A stretch of DNA of 64,000 nucleotides from Termitomyces sp. T153 (Eukaryota > Basidiomycota > Agaricomycetes > Agaricales > Lyophyllaceae): the NCBI GenBank assembly GCA_018296165.2, contig JACKQL020000004.1:992001-1056000 (forward strand), given 5' to 3'. This document shows, in pieces, positions 1 to 13,978 of this stretch. The position numbers and the translations under genes are program-made. Position 1 is the stretch's first letter. Every line of letters starts with the position of its first letter. The notes under the pieces are model-generated. The model was given only the letters and a program-made list of their open reading frames with translations, searched no databases and was not told the DNA's origin.

Positions 1-1324
1 CCAGATAAGCACTTGATTCTGTTCGGGGATATGACGAACAGCTTTGACCCATTGTTTCTGTAAATACTTTAGTCAATGCAGGCGGCGTACCTAAACCTGA
101 CATACCATACTAGGATGGAGATTCACAGCCCTGTTTGCACCATGTGGATAGACATGAGGTTGACAAACTAGAACGCATGGTTGACGAGGATGTTCCAGGT
201 TGACGATGACAATATAATCTTGACCGTTTGGAAGAGCTTCCTGGACAATACTTGCGTGAGCAACACCTGATTGACTGTATAATGACAGCTGCGCAGTGGG
301 CGTCTTCAACTGCAATTGCACCGTCTGTATGAAAGGTTTATATCGACCGTCCGATGACCAAAACTTGTGCTTTGTCGTTTCTGAGCCAGTAGGATCCCGA
401 TGAACACTTGCCAATAACTCAAGCGTGCTCAGATCCACATGGACACATCTTAAAAGATGTGAGATTGAAGCAGGTGGATCAATAGTGGCGTTGTTAGCAA
501 ATTTTGCCGGATCAATACTACAATGAAGGTTTAACTTAAACATGGGAAGACTCTGATTGAGCCGATCAATACCTACTTTGCTGGCCCGCCCTCGTTGAGT
601 ACTCGACAGAGATGAGCGATCATAATTACAGGCTTGTCTTTATAAATCATATACTTGGCTTGAAGTTGATAAGCTTTCGTCGGGATTTGGCATCTAGCCA
701 GAATATGAGGTCCACTTGGATGATCGAGGTGGTACAGTGCGATGAAGAACCGATAATTATCCCTGATTGACGCAACGAGATATTTACCGCCAGGAAGAAG
801 CTTCATGTCAAGCACTTCAAGGTTTGCATCGAGGAACTTCGTAGAGACGACAGTAGGCTGTCTCTTACGCCAGTTGTCTTCTATTGAGACAGCTCGCGAA
901 ACAAGCTGTTCGAATTCGTAATCCGAGCTTTGAACAGAATAACTCAATGTTGGGCGGATTGGGGGAAGAGGAATTCTAAGTTCCTGTAGAAAACGCTTCC
1001 ATATCAAGGGTTCATGGGTGAGATGAAAATAGTATTTGTTGACCTGTACAAGTCGTGTCAACCTTGTAGAGAACGATGACAAGTAAGACCTACTCTTCGT
1101 AGAGCCAAGATATCCTCGAGTTGTAGGTGGGGACTGATATTATCTACGAAAATGTCCAGGGGAAAATTTGCTGCAGCGGAGGTCGGGTTGGGTTGGGCGA
1201 AGAAACGAAGGACCTTTGCATAGATTCCCGAGTCCATTTCTGAAAGATAAAGAAGCCTAGCAGTAATATCACTGCCAGTGAGTGGTCGGTTGGGGAGGAA
1301 CGTTATAGAACTTACCCGTCTCAT
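1..1324 (-). CDS. F-box protein with beta-propeller-like C-terminal region, 3' end beyond window
   Basis: An F-box near the N-terminus (FPLDIFVDNISPHLQLEDIL, then RRVNKYYFHLT and WKRFLQEL) would bind Skp1 and make this the substrate receptor of an SCF ubiquitin ligase. The frame is kept by an intron at 1044-1093, a second near 515-575 (donor GTAGGT, phase 2, joining ..GGPA to NIDPAKF..) and a third near 60-108 leading to a segment ending PEQNQVLIW at the left edge. The rest (LLPGGKYLVASIRD, ALYHLDHP) resembles the WD/Kelch-like strands of Agaricomycete F-box proteins, but no repeat set can be counted. The start could be 1324 or the in-frame Met at 1237, which sits closer to the F-box. The substrate cannot be predicted. 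Confidence 0.72.
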
Positions 1325-2888
1325 TGCTACTTGAGGATTTTATAGGCATGGGCGTTGTTGTACTGAACAGCAAAGGTATGAACAATAACTTCTTAAACAA
1401 GGATTGCCAAGGTGACGGGAAGCACTTCCGATCAACATCATCATGAGTTATTGGCAAGTGTTGTTGGTGGTTGACCGATCACTTTGCTAGACTTATCCTC
1501 CCGTCAATTGCCGAAATTAATTGTCGTTACCCCCCTTTATCCTTGTAATTGAAAGCTCTACACCAGAGCTCAGGGATAACTTGAGTGGGAAAATTATGAA
1601 GACTGGTTGTTCAAAACCTGTGTTTCTTTTTGCATGAAGCAGATTTGTGTGAGCTGTATGGCAGAATCAGTTATCCGCGCCGCCAGTCAAATATTATCTG
1701 CCAGCTGGGTTTGCTCCATTGAACATACAATTTGACTGACTCTTTGGACTACACACTGTGAAAGCTGTGAAGGTGATAAGAATAGCCTTCTGGGCAATGT
1801 CTGAAGCTATGAGCAGAAGTGGGGGACAATAAGTATCATCCTTGAAATAGGATTTCAACCCTCTTGCTTCCTATTTTCATAATTCTATATGTATTCAGCA
1901 GAGGATTGTAAAAGATACGTATTTTGGTCGTTTATCTATGAATGGGAGCCCCTTATCAACCCGAATAGATGTTAGCTGTCGGACAATGGTTGGCCATCTT
2001 CGAAATTCTCGCCTGATCAAAGGTGATCTCAAATGACATACTGCTCCAGACTAGGTCAATAACATATCTGTATAAGTCCAGAATAGCAGAGAGATCAAGT
2101 CACAGACTCCATGAATTTTCTTTGAATTCTTCTCTCCTTTATTTTTTTTCTTTCTTCTTCTTCTTTTATTACCCAGCAAAGTGAGTTGTTCATACTTATC
2201 GTGATATCTGTTACTGCAACTTATTATCTATCTATGCTACTATCACGCGTTATGGGTTTCAAAGTGGATTTCGAAGGGATCGCGGGTGTAGAACCACTGA
2301 TCCTTTCAGCAAAAACTTAGCTATATACTATTACAACGTAGCCTGTAAAAATAATGAAGGGGATCTCTCTATCAATGAGCTGTGATGTAATGAACAAGAC
2401 CAGAAAAAGGAGAGCTGATTTAGAATGCTCTGGATTTGAGTACCATGGATTCTTAGATTTCTAGGAATCACAAAGGTATATATGAGAAGTTGTATACAAA
2501 ATTTTGGAGAGGGATAAAGATACAAGGACAGAGTATCTGAGCATGATGATGAGTGATACAACGTTCATCATTCATAGAATTTCAAGGACATTCTTACTAG
2601 CAAGAAGGAAAGTGTATCATGTTCTGAGGCAAGCAGCAGGAATTGTTGCAGAGATCCTGCAGGCTGCACTTTACATTAGTCAGAATCATAATGGTTCTGA
2701 CGGCAAAGTTGATTATCCCAGCAGATCTTCAGGTGATTCCAATGGGGTAGCAAGTGAAGTATATTAAAGCTTATGGAGAAGTACTCAGTGGAGTGACAGA
2801 CATGATAGTGCCACTTCTGATAAAACATGCGGCCTTAGCTATTGCACATAGATATTGAGATACATCAACAAAGTCTTCAAGCAATGCA
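1325..2888. other. Intergenic region with a CpG-poor segment
   Basis: I see no recognisable gene between the F-box gene and the 3' end of the hemerythrin-like gene. An 87-codon plus-strand ORF (2504-2767) resembles nothing I know. From about 2330 to 2770 the sequence is strikingly poor in CpG (I count three), like the decayed transposon block at 38-52 kb, so it may be an old transposon scrap. Confidence 0.4.
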
Positions 2889-3807
2889 TCAGGACATAGA
2901 ATAAGGAGAGTACTTCCAATATCTACTCGGTACATGAGTAGTGCCAAAGGATTTTCATGAGTTCTGACGCACCCAGAGTGTTTCTTAGCAAGTACATATG
3001 GGACAACCACTTTACGGACAATCCAAGGCATCGAGGGCCATGTGTCCTTGATCGCTGCCGGGGTATGACTAGTGGTCCAGATAGACATCAACATGTAAAT
3101 GAATGAATTACAGAATGACAAATTGACCTTCGCATGAAAGGTACCAAAAGGAAGGGGTCTCCATGTAACTTTGCATAGGTTTCTAGTCTTTCAACCATGG
3201 CTTTCACATCGCGCTCTTCAAACTGCGCGGTCTTTAAGTTGGAGGCCGAAATGTGTTTGACTTCCTCATCCAAATGTGTATACTGATACACTGTAATTAC
3301 AGGGAACAGGTGAAGATGATCATGACTTACTAAAGTCTCCTTGAAGTCATTCATTATGTCTCTCAGAGCGAAGGAATCGAACTTGGTCGGATCAGCTTTA
3401 GCTGCAACAATTAGACTGAGAATTCTGTCTAAATTGGCATGGATCAACTCGTGCTGTGCCTTCTCCTCAGAGAAATTCATCTTCTGGTTCAAGAATGGAA
3501 AGACGATGTCTTCCTGGAAAGAGATGTCAAGTCTGAATCGAGTTCTGCGAGATTGATTCGACTTGCCTCGCTGGTATGATGTAACTCAATCGATAAGGCC
3601 CAAGCTTCACAATATCCAAGGAAGTTCTTTAAATCATCCTTGGGTGGTGAGTCAAGATGTGACACTATGGTATCGTATCCAAGCTTAAACGTGTCGTGCG
3701 CTGTGAAAGTCAATTGTCAGCTCGCAAAAAGTAAATAAAAATTAGAGCTACGTACCATGGATCATATTATATTGCAAGAGCGCATACGTATCTTGAGGGA
3801 CAATCAT
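2889..3807 (-). CDS. Hemerythrin-like (HHE cation-binding) domain protein
   Basis: Read in four exons. Exon 1 starts at 3807 (MIVPQDTYALLQYNMIH), then AHDTFKLGYDTIVSHL, then EDIVFPFLNQKMNF with QAQHELIHANLDRI-like helices, and finally PSMPWIVRKVVVPYVLAK and YWKYSPYSMS with stop at 2889. The order His.. H-H-x-x-E.. FP.. H..H and the closing W-x-x-MPW..V.. WKYSPY block are typical of fungal hemerythrin/HHE proteins, which bind a di-iron centre and may sense or scavenge oxygen, NO or metals. The last intron joins KKHSG to YWKYSP. The intron at 3514-3566 appears to be GC-AG, because only the GCAAGT donor keeps the HHTSE/EDIVFPF frame. I expect a cytosolic protein; its role is unknown. Confidence 0.8.
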
Positions 3808-4608
3808 GATTAGACGTCAAGCTCAAGGTTTCTAATAAGTAGGTTCAACTGGTCTCGTGTATGTAGCCGACCGATGAAAACTAGAAGCACACAAGTACAG
3901 ACAAGTACACACTTCGATGCAGCCAAGATCAATTGCTACCCACATAAATAAGTCATTGAAAGCTCCAGAAATTTGGGAGTTCCCAAAATCATTCGTTTGC
4001 CCTGTGCCCGATCGATGGACGACAATTCAGTACTAATAGTTCTATCACTCCACAACACTCACAATCCGAAACATTGATTGCATTCAGAATTTACAAGCAC
4101 CATCTGGAAGGGGAAAATCATGTGTACCTGCTCGTCGAACCAACCATCAGGGGTGAAGTCATTCATCGTTACCATCAATGTCATCGCATTGCAAGCCCCT
4201 TCTCACTGTGACACCTCACGCGTCACGACATACCATATCGAGATTTTTCTCAAGTAAAATGAATTGCCATTGACACAGTTGACATTGGTATTGTGATGGA
4301 TGATGTGTAAGTAATGGGTGGGCGTCGTGTATGTACATTACAAGGGGGAAGGGGCAGAGTACAAGGACTCTGCGGGAAGAACGTCCGAGACGAGGCTGTG
4401 ATCCAGAGCCGATGGGATACAGTAAACGATACAGTAGAGACAAGATTCAGAGAGTACAAGGACCATCACTTAACGAGTACGACAAGACGAACAGAAAGCA
4501 TGCATGGTTCAACCTAGATTGGATTTGAGTCTAGGAGGGGTAGGCAGGGGTACTTTATGCTGATTCAACCTAGATTGAATTGAGTCTAGGAGGGTAGGCA
4601 GGGGCACT
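3808..4608. other. Intergenic region between hemerythrin-like gene and HOG1
   Basis: No supported gene is present. Several overlapping 60-75 codon ORFs at 4216-4528 lie in conflicting frames with no family resemblance. The right end holds a tandem duplication described separately. Confidence 0.5.

Positions 4609-4617
<9 letters not shown>
4508..4617. repeat. Two-copy tandem duplication covering the HOG1 stop codon
   Basis: Two adjacent units of about 54-56 bp (4508-4563 and 4564-4617) both begin TTCAACCTAGATTG, continue through GAGTCTAGGAGG and GTAGGCAGGGG, and end in ACTTTATGCTG. They differ at a few positions and by two small indels. The right unit contains the last codons and stop of HOG1 on the minus strand, so the duplication copied the end of the coding region into the 3' UTR. 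Confidence 0.85.
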
Positions 4618-6476
<1,859 letters not shown>

Positions 6477-6885
6477 GGCGAAGATGGCGGAATTGTTATG
6501 CTGCAAGATGCTAGCGATATCCTAGATGCGGGAAAGGATATTGAACACTGAGGCGGTACGTGGCTGTGAACTGAAATACTTTTGCAGATGAAAGTAGCCA
6601 CGAGCCCGTGGATGCCGCAAGCGGCGGTAGTCACACTTTGGGCTCGATCGCTTGAGTGCTTGTTGTAAAAAGCCCCTTTCTACTCAAAACGTCATTTTAG
6701 TTACTTTTCTTTGTATTCCCATGATTAGCTGCGCTATCAATTCATATGAACCAGGCTTCAATCAACCTTCAGTCGAACCTAGTCAGCCAAGCCTGCCTTA
6801 TCGTGGGAACTATGACGTAGTTAGGTAATCAACATTTCGCGCAGCTCTCAAAAAATTGGTAATCTGTCGCCCTAACTTAATTATC
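6477..6885. promoter_or_regulatory. Divergent intergenic region HOG1 / MCR1
   Basis: About 409 bp separate the two start codons, so both promoters must lie here. No gene is seen. Pyrimidine-rich stretches lie towards the MCR1 side, but I cannot assign a specific factor site. Confidence 0.45.
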
Positions 6886-8260
6886 ATGTCCTTTCTTCGT
6901 GCAGCTGTCTCTCGCTCCATTGCAAGTATATGCTCTTGTCATCTCCATGCGCTCTGCTAAAGTTGTTTAGCTTGCTGGAACACGGAGATACGCCTCCACC
7001 ACTCCAGCTGCAAAGAAGTCCTCCAACATCCCGCTTTTCTTTCTGACCGGTGGCGTGGTTGGTCTCGCGACATACATCTACCTCGACCGCGCTAGAAAGC
7101 ACGAACCTATCCAGGAAAAGAGCCCTTTCGACCCACAGAATTTTGTCGACTTCAAGCTCATGAAGATCATTCCCTACAACCACAATACCTCCACGTTTGT
7201 ACCGCAATGCCATTCCATATGCCATCAGCGTGACTAATGTAAACTCTAGATTTGTGTTTGAAATTCCTAACAACGAAGCGTCCCTGTTGCCAGTAGCTTC
7301 GTGCTTGGTGGTCAAGGCGTCGGACCCGGAGGCACTCAAGGACGCCAAAGGCAAGCCTGTCATCCGTCCTTACACCCCCATATCCTCTCCGGACCATAAG
7401 GGCGACTTTTCGCTCCTCATCAAGAAGTATGAGACCGGAAATGCGTCTAAGTATATCCACGAGCTCAAGGTATATATCCCCGCGATCGTCGGCAACATAT
7501 CCATTCCTAAATTTTCATCTTTCATCCTCGTAGGAAGGTGATACTTTGTCGTTTAAGGGACCTATTGCCAAATTCCCTTACAAGGGTTCGTGTCATCCGT
7601 CTCTTTATTTACCCTGACCCAGATGACCATTTTGCTAGCCAATGAATTTGACGAAGTCGCCTTGATTGGTGGTGGGAGTGGAATGTGAGCTTTCCATATT
7701 ACTAACCTCACACTCCATATTCCTCATTTTATACACGAATTAGCACCCCCCTCTACCAGGTCCTCACTCACGCCCTCTCTGACAAGACCAACAAGACCAA
7801 ATTCAAGCTCCTCTTTTCAAATGTTACCGAACAAGATATTCTCCTCCGTGAAGATCTTGACGCTCTGCAGAAGAAATACCCCGACAATTTGGATGTTGTA
7901 TACCTAGTGGATAAACCAGGATCAAATTGGACTGGTACGTCGCCGCACCATGCAACCCATGCTTGAATGGAGCTAATCAAAACTGGTAACTGTTTCGCAG
8001 GACCCAGCGGTTTTATTAACACGGATATAATCAAGAAACATGTTGCCCCTGCTTCGCTTGGTGATAAAGTCAAGGTCTTCGTCTGCGGTATGGATCTATC
8101 CTCGTCTTCATATTCAATATACATGTGACAAATACTCTCTTCAGGTCCTCCCGGTCAGGTCGCAGCCGTCGCTGGAAAGAAGGCTGGCATGAAGCAAGGC
8201 GAAATTGGTGGTATACTCAAGGAGCTCGGATATACTGAGGACCAGGTTTACAAGTTTTAA
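6886..8260 (+). CDS. MCR1: Mitochondrial NADH-cytochrome b5 reductase (Mcr1 type)
   Basis: An FAD flavoenzyme that passes electrons from NADH to cytochrome b5. N-terminal arginine-rich presequence (MSFLRAAVSRSIA; downstream also RRYASTT), a hydrophobic anchor around FFLTGGVVGLATYIYL, the FAD-binding motif RPYTPISS, GDFSLLIKKYETG, FKGPIAKFPY, the NAD-binding GGGSGITPLYQV, FVCGPPGQ, and the end GYTEDQVYKF. Several introns with GT-AG borders are seen (for example between IHELK and EGDTLSF, and in the GGGSG region). The first junction is unresolved: the obvious donor at 6926 is phase 1 and fits an acceptor at 7007, which would skip the RRYASTT stretch, so an alternative weak donor is possible. 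It could also feed the mARC-like protein encoded at 58.6-60.0 kb, since this family serves amidoxime reduction in other eukaryotes. Confidence 0.93.
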
Positions 8261-9245
8261 AAATCTAGAAACAAATGTATATATGAGTCCGCCTTTAGTC
8301 GGCTCAAACACTGATGTTCAAAGGATATATCGCTCATACTATAGATAGCCACGTAGATACTGATCAAGATCAAATTTACATGAATTTTTCAAGGTGAGTT
8401 GCGACTATGTTTATCTTCTAACTATTTTTATACTCTCAAAATAAATCATCGGGCTTTCAGTGGTCCTCAATCGTGGAAGGGTGGCTTCGCTATCGATATT
8501 TCAGCCTCTCATCCTCGTTCTTGAATCGATACACATACCGATGTGTAGAGGCTTAAGAGGGTACTTGCGGACTTTCGAAGGAGCTCGTTGAACTGATCGC
8601 GAATTTATTGAGAACCCACAAGCCAACGACTGAGTCTGGGACGCAGCAGAAGGAGAGGTATTGTCCCCCAGTTTTGGATCAATGTAGCGGTTGGGTTTCC
8701 CGCTATGGAAATGACTGGCAGTATCAGAGCCTTGTCCACTCTGAGTAACGGGTCACAGTATAGTAACGATCTTTGTTCTAATGGGACAGGTAGTCCAACT
8801 GGTTCGTCGAGTGCAATTCCGGCGTGTTCCATTTTAGGCAAAACGTTACAATCAAGCGCCATCATGTTGTCGGAGATATCTAAATCTGGAAGAGTCGTAT
8901 CAAACCTTTCGGCCAAGGATGTAGGAGTCCGAAGGTCATGACTGCAGTACTAGTGGATCATGGAGGGTATTGTATATCATCTTTAAGTTTGACCTAAATT
9001 AGTATGTAGTCACTAAGGAACAAAACTCACTCAGAACATGATAAATAAAGCGCTTGTGGTGGTCGCCTGAGTTATGCACATCTGAAGCAGGTACCTCCGG
9101 GCCGGAAACTTGCAGGAACTTGCTTCTACCCTCTCCGCTTGTTTTCCAGCTACCGTACATAAGGCTAATCTTCAACGCAGTTAGCAATTACATTCTCTAC
9201 ACTTCCTTGACCTCGAAAGTATTCTGAAACAGTGGCTCCATTCTA
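8261..9245. other. Intergenic region with unresolved minus-strand ORFs
   Basis: Two minus-strand ORFs might be parts of a small gene: one starting at 9187 (MLTALKISLMYG..) that could splice at GTGAGT near 9030 and end in ..HDPLVLQS near 8938, and one at 8605-8916 (MAERFDTTLPDLDISD..). I could not join them in a consistent phase and recognise neither. CpG content is normal. Confidence 0.35.
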
Positions 9246-12200
9246 ATGGCGCCTCGCCGCCCAAATGCTTTTGAGGTCTCTTTCCCTAATGAGTCCGCAT
9301 CACACGAGGCGACTTCTCTTCAACCGAAAGCGTCAGGTTCACATTCGTCTAGAAGGGCTACATCCTTCAAACGGAAAGGCGACTCGCTCAACGATACTCG
9401 TGTAAGATAAATCATGGCTGAGCCATGAAAGTCACCTCAATTCTTTTTTGAATCTTGCAGGAGCCGAAGCGGCGTCAATTGCCTCCCGGTGAGTCTTCCA
9501 CATCCTCTGGTAATGCAACAGTTCATGACGATGTCACAACCAACTAAGCCTCGTTCTACCGACATCGAGGTGGTGAACTCGAGAGCCCGGACCTCGTGAT
9601 CATTGGGGAGGACCCTTTCGCAGACGAAGACGATGACCCTAACGCGAAGCCTGTTCGCGTGCTCTCGGACTTCGCAATATACGACCCGAAGCATCGCAAT
9701 GAGATGGTGCTGCTGAGTTCCATTGAAGAAGATGACGGTGTCGACCGCCAATTCGAGGCTGAAGGGATTGTATCCCCGTATTATCAGAATGACGAGGATG
9801 AGGGGCAGGAAGACGATGACGACATTGAGGATAATAGCGAACTCAAGATGGTGAAGTTGGGTGCGATATTGCGATATACGTTTGATTATACAGAGACAGA
9901 CGGGTAAGTGGTTTGCTCTCTGGAGTCTAGAGTTCGGAAGGCTGATATGTATGTGTAGCAAGGTCTACATTGAGACACAGTTTGCATGGTATATTTTGGA
10001 TGCACCTGTCGCCGAATACGAGCCCTTGTTCCAACATTTCTTCAAACCACGCCGAATATCTCAGATGATCATTACTTCCGCCCTCAAGTCCCCTCGCATA
10101 ACGTACGAAGAGTTTCTGGGACGCTTGATCATGAAAGTTGATATATTTGGGGCTACATATCAGGAAAAACACCTCTTAGACGCGGTATGTCCCATTACCA
10201 TTTCACGTCACTCTCCAACTTGATCAATTATTAGTTATCAATTATTCAAGACGCTGTGAACGAATGTGAAGAATATGAAAAGCTCAAGGACCTACCCCTT
10301 ATTCGACACGTCCTGCGCAAATCTTCCTCTTCTCAGCCACGTCTTCGTCGCAAGAATGCACCGAGCACGCGCGGGAAACCCCCGCCTATTAAAGCGCTTA
10401 TGGGGAATTTAGACATTGCACTACTGGATCGGGAAAACGCAGTCTCGACACATGTGACGCCGCTTATTGCATCTCTTGCACAGGGCCTCGTCTCGGAAGA
10501 GCTTGTCGTTGTTGGTGTTCGACCACCACCTGACAAGAAAACGTCGAAGGAAAAACAGAAACTGGCTGCGCACCAGCGGTTGTGTGAGCTCATCTTAAAA
10601 GCGAAGGGCGAGAGGAAGATGGTGGAGAGAATTGGGCAAGACAGTAGATATCCCACAGCTGTTGTCATCAATGGAGAGACTTTCCAGGTTTGTTGACAGT
10701 ACATTGTGATGCTTTGGCTAACCATAGTTTGGTTCTTGCAGAACGGGGATTTCGTTGTAATACCTAGGAGTCACGATAACTACAAAGGTTACTATAAGCC
10801 TTCAGATTTGTTGCCTGATAATATCGAGGATGTGGATCCTACGTCAACAATCGCCGATTACTTTTGGTAGGTAATCTATTTCATCTTCGTCTATGCTAAT
10901 TCACTCCCTTCTTAGGTTCGCCCAGATCGTTCATTGTGATATGGATCCCTCACCAGGACACTTTCATGTCCAATGGCTTCAACACTCCACGCAAACTATG
11001 GTGGAAGAACTCGGTCACCCACAAGAACTATTTTGGAATGATATATGCGAAAATGTTCCATTGGGTGCCGTCATAGATAAAGTGAAGGTCCATGAGATTT
11101 CCGAACCTCCGGAAAACTCTGATGAATATTTTGTGAAGTGCGTCATCCGTCTCTATCCTCCTTCTTGTATTGATCCAGCTCATTAGGTTCGTATACGATA
11201 TCAATCAAGCGACATACACATCAATTGTACCTGAGCGACGCGAGTTGGTCGCATTCAGTCTCCCTCCATTCAACTGTACAATTTGTCGTCTTCTTGATCA
11301 ACGAGATCAGGAGAAGTCTGAAAACAAGCTGAGGGATGAGAAGGGAAATACGAACGGCGTCGCTTTCCGTGGAGAAAAGTATCATTTCGAAGACTTTGTG
11401 TTGTATCATGCGCAGCAGGGTCCCGCTCACCTTGGATACATCGTGGATTTCCGGATCATTAACAACAGGAAGTTGCGAAGTGAAGTTTATCTGCGCCGTT
11501 TAGGAAGAATATCATCACTTGGGAATGTCCTGCCTGATAATGTACTGAAGGACGAGGTATGTGGAATGTTGGCTAGGAATCACGGAACCACTAAGTGACT
11601 TTGTATCCAGCGACATGTCTTTCTGACTGACGAAAAAGTAACCGTGCCGCTCCAGGACCTCATATGTGTCTGCAACGTCTTCACTAAAGAATCTTTTAAC
11701 TCGGACAGTCATCTGAAGAGTTGGTTGGCGTTATCACCATACCACTTTTATATCAAGTACTCTTTCCCTTCAGTGAATGTGAAGTCCTGGGATCAACATA
11801 AGCAGGTGAGACCATCTGACCTTGAAGTCTGTACGCCTTGTACGAGAAGTGCGTTGGAGGAGCTCAAGACCCTGAAGAGATTTCTCGAGGATGCTGAGTG
11901 CCGCCCTTTGAAAACACTGGACATCTTTGGTGGGGTCGGTGCTTTCAGTATGGGGCTTGGGGAGGGCAGTGGATGCCTAGAAGTGACCGATGTCGTAGAA
12001 CTTGCGCCCTCTGCTGTCAAGACGGTCATGTAAAGATGCATTCTTTTGTCTGCTTGACTCGGCTCATTTCACTTCGATTATAATACAGGCGGAATTTTCC
12101 CAACGTGGCTGTCCATAACCGCTGTGCGAATGAAGTCTTGCGATACTCGATCAAGGAGAAACTGGGACAGAAACCCAAACCCCTTAGACAACATTACGAC

Positions 12201-13831
12201 GAAAGGATCATCTTACCTTCCCTGAAGACTCCTGATCTCATAGTTGCTGGTGTTCCTTGGTGAGCCTCTCTGTATTCATTTGATCCGTATCTAACTTAAC
12301 CTTGTGCCAGCCAAACTCACTCTAGACTGAACCGATTCAAGAGGGCAGGTGATAAGAAGAGTAACTTGATACTCACTGCGCTCTCATTTGTGGACCATCT
12401 ACGACCAAAACTTTTCTATTTTGAGAATGTTCCAGGTTTCAAGGAATTCACGTTTGATGCAGTGCAGTCCGCGCCATATACAGTAAAAGGCGGCATACCT
12501 ATGGGGGGGCTCAAATTTGTTATTCGAGCCTTGATAGATATGGGGTCGGTCACACTGCCAGATTGACTTAAACGTCTGAAAATTTTGATCAGGTACCAAG
12601 TACGCTTCGGTATGCTACAAGCGGGGCACTATGGGACACCTCAACGTCGTCATCGTTTCTTCCTCATTGCGGCCGTGGACGGCCATCCGCTTCCCGAGCT
12701 ACCTCAACCCAGTCATGACTTTCCGGATAACTACGGCCTAGGAATTAAACTTGAATCATCTGAGGAATGGATTCGCCCGATTCGGGTTGCTAACGGGACT
12801 GCGCCTCATCCATTTGTCACTATCGATGATGCCATCTCTGATCTTCCTCGCTTTGATTGGTGCGTCACTTGACTTGCAGTACTTTTCCAAGTTGTTGAAT
12901 CAGGGAACAGGAAGCCGCCCAGGTCCTCACTAAATGGAAGAAGCGGAATTCCACAAATGATCTGTGACCCTGCTTCTAAGCATTGTGGCTACTCAGGAAA
13001 TGTGAGGTATCATCACGAGGTGAAGACTTCGTATCAAGAAGCCGCGCGTTCAAAAGGAACAAAAAACCTCCAACACTTTACTCGTACTTTTAAGCCGGAA
13101 AAGGTCAAACGGTAAGTCGTCAGTCGTCGGTGGCTAATTACGTCCTGTTGCTGAAAGGATTGCAACAGGGTGATTGCAATCCCATTATCAGCTGGTGCTG
13201 ATTACCGATGTACGATTCTCGTCTTCTTAACTTCTGTCCTCAGAGTAGTTCATCTCTCCTTGCTCATAGCCTTGCCTCCTGACCTACTCGAGTGGCAAAT
13301 ATCGAATCCGTTGTCTTCTGTAGCAAAGAGCAACTTCCGTCCTGGTAAAAGATTTCTGTATATAAGATTACTGCAGTACTGACTTGGTTTCCCTTCAGGT
13401 ATTTATGGAAGGCTTGACCAGAATCTGTTTTTCCCAACAACTGTCACTAACATGGACACAACCGCGAAACAAAGTCATGTCTTGAATCCGTATGTGAGTA
13501 TCATTGTTTAACTGTGAATTAGTGTATATCCTATACTGAATTCCTCTGAGTGCCATCGTATGGTGACTGTCCGAGAACTGGCAAGATCACAAGGGTTTCC
13601 AGATCACTTTGTTTTCGAAGCTTCCGACGATGGTGTGGTGACTGTGAGTCTAGTACTTTGACCAGGTTGTTCATAACTTCATTATGAGTATTATTCTAGA
13701 TGCACCGCCAGATTGGAAATGCCGTTCCCATACCCGTCGGAGTTGCATTGGGCAGGGAGCTACGTAAGGCTCGATTCAAGGAGTGGTTAGCGAACCGCCA
13801 GAATGCCATCGTAGTTAATATCGAAGAATAG
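9246..13831 (+). CDS. DNA (cytosine-5) methyltransferase, DNMT1 family (RFTS + 2 BAH + catalytic domain)
   Basis: Roughly 1,200 residues over many exons. The N-terminus is basic/Ser-rich (MAPRRPNAFEVSF), followed by an RFTS-type region (LSDFAIYDPKHRNEMVLLSS, then an acidic stretch), a first BAH domain (QNGDFVVIPRSHDNYKGYYK to VIDKVKV), and a second BAH domain (YHFEDFVLYHAQQGPAHLGY to VPLQDLICVCNVF). The methyltransferase motifs follow in order: I (LDIFGGVGAFSMGL), IV (AGVPCQTHSRLNR, catalytic Cys), VI (FYFENVPGF), VIII (GTPQRRHRFFLIA), and X (HRQIGNAVPIPVGVALGREL), with stop at 13831. The catalytic Cys codon is split by the intron at 12260-12310. All key residues are present, so it looks active. 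DNMT1 enzymes maintain CG methylation, mainly on transposons in Agaricomycetes. It converges on the UBP2-like gene 147 bp away. Confidence 0.93.
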
Positions 13832-13978
13832 AATCATAGTCACTGTCACAGTTGTTATTGTATCCAGTGCAAGTTCAGGTATTCAGACAAGAATGGAGTA
13901 TAGATAAAAAGCAATCAATGCAAAATCCTCCTACACATGAATATGGTATCCCTGATTACATGAGAAACAATTAGACAA

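Noticed and set aside
9437..9961. 174-codon minus ORF
   Set aside because: Antisense to the RFTS region of the DNA methyltransferase.
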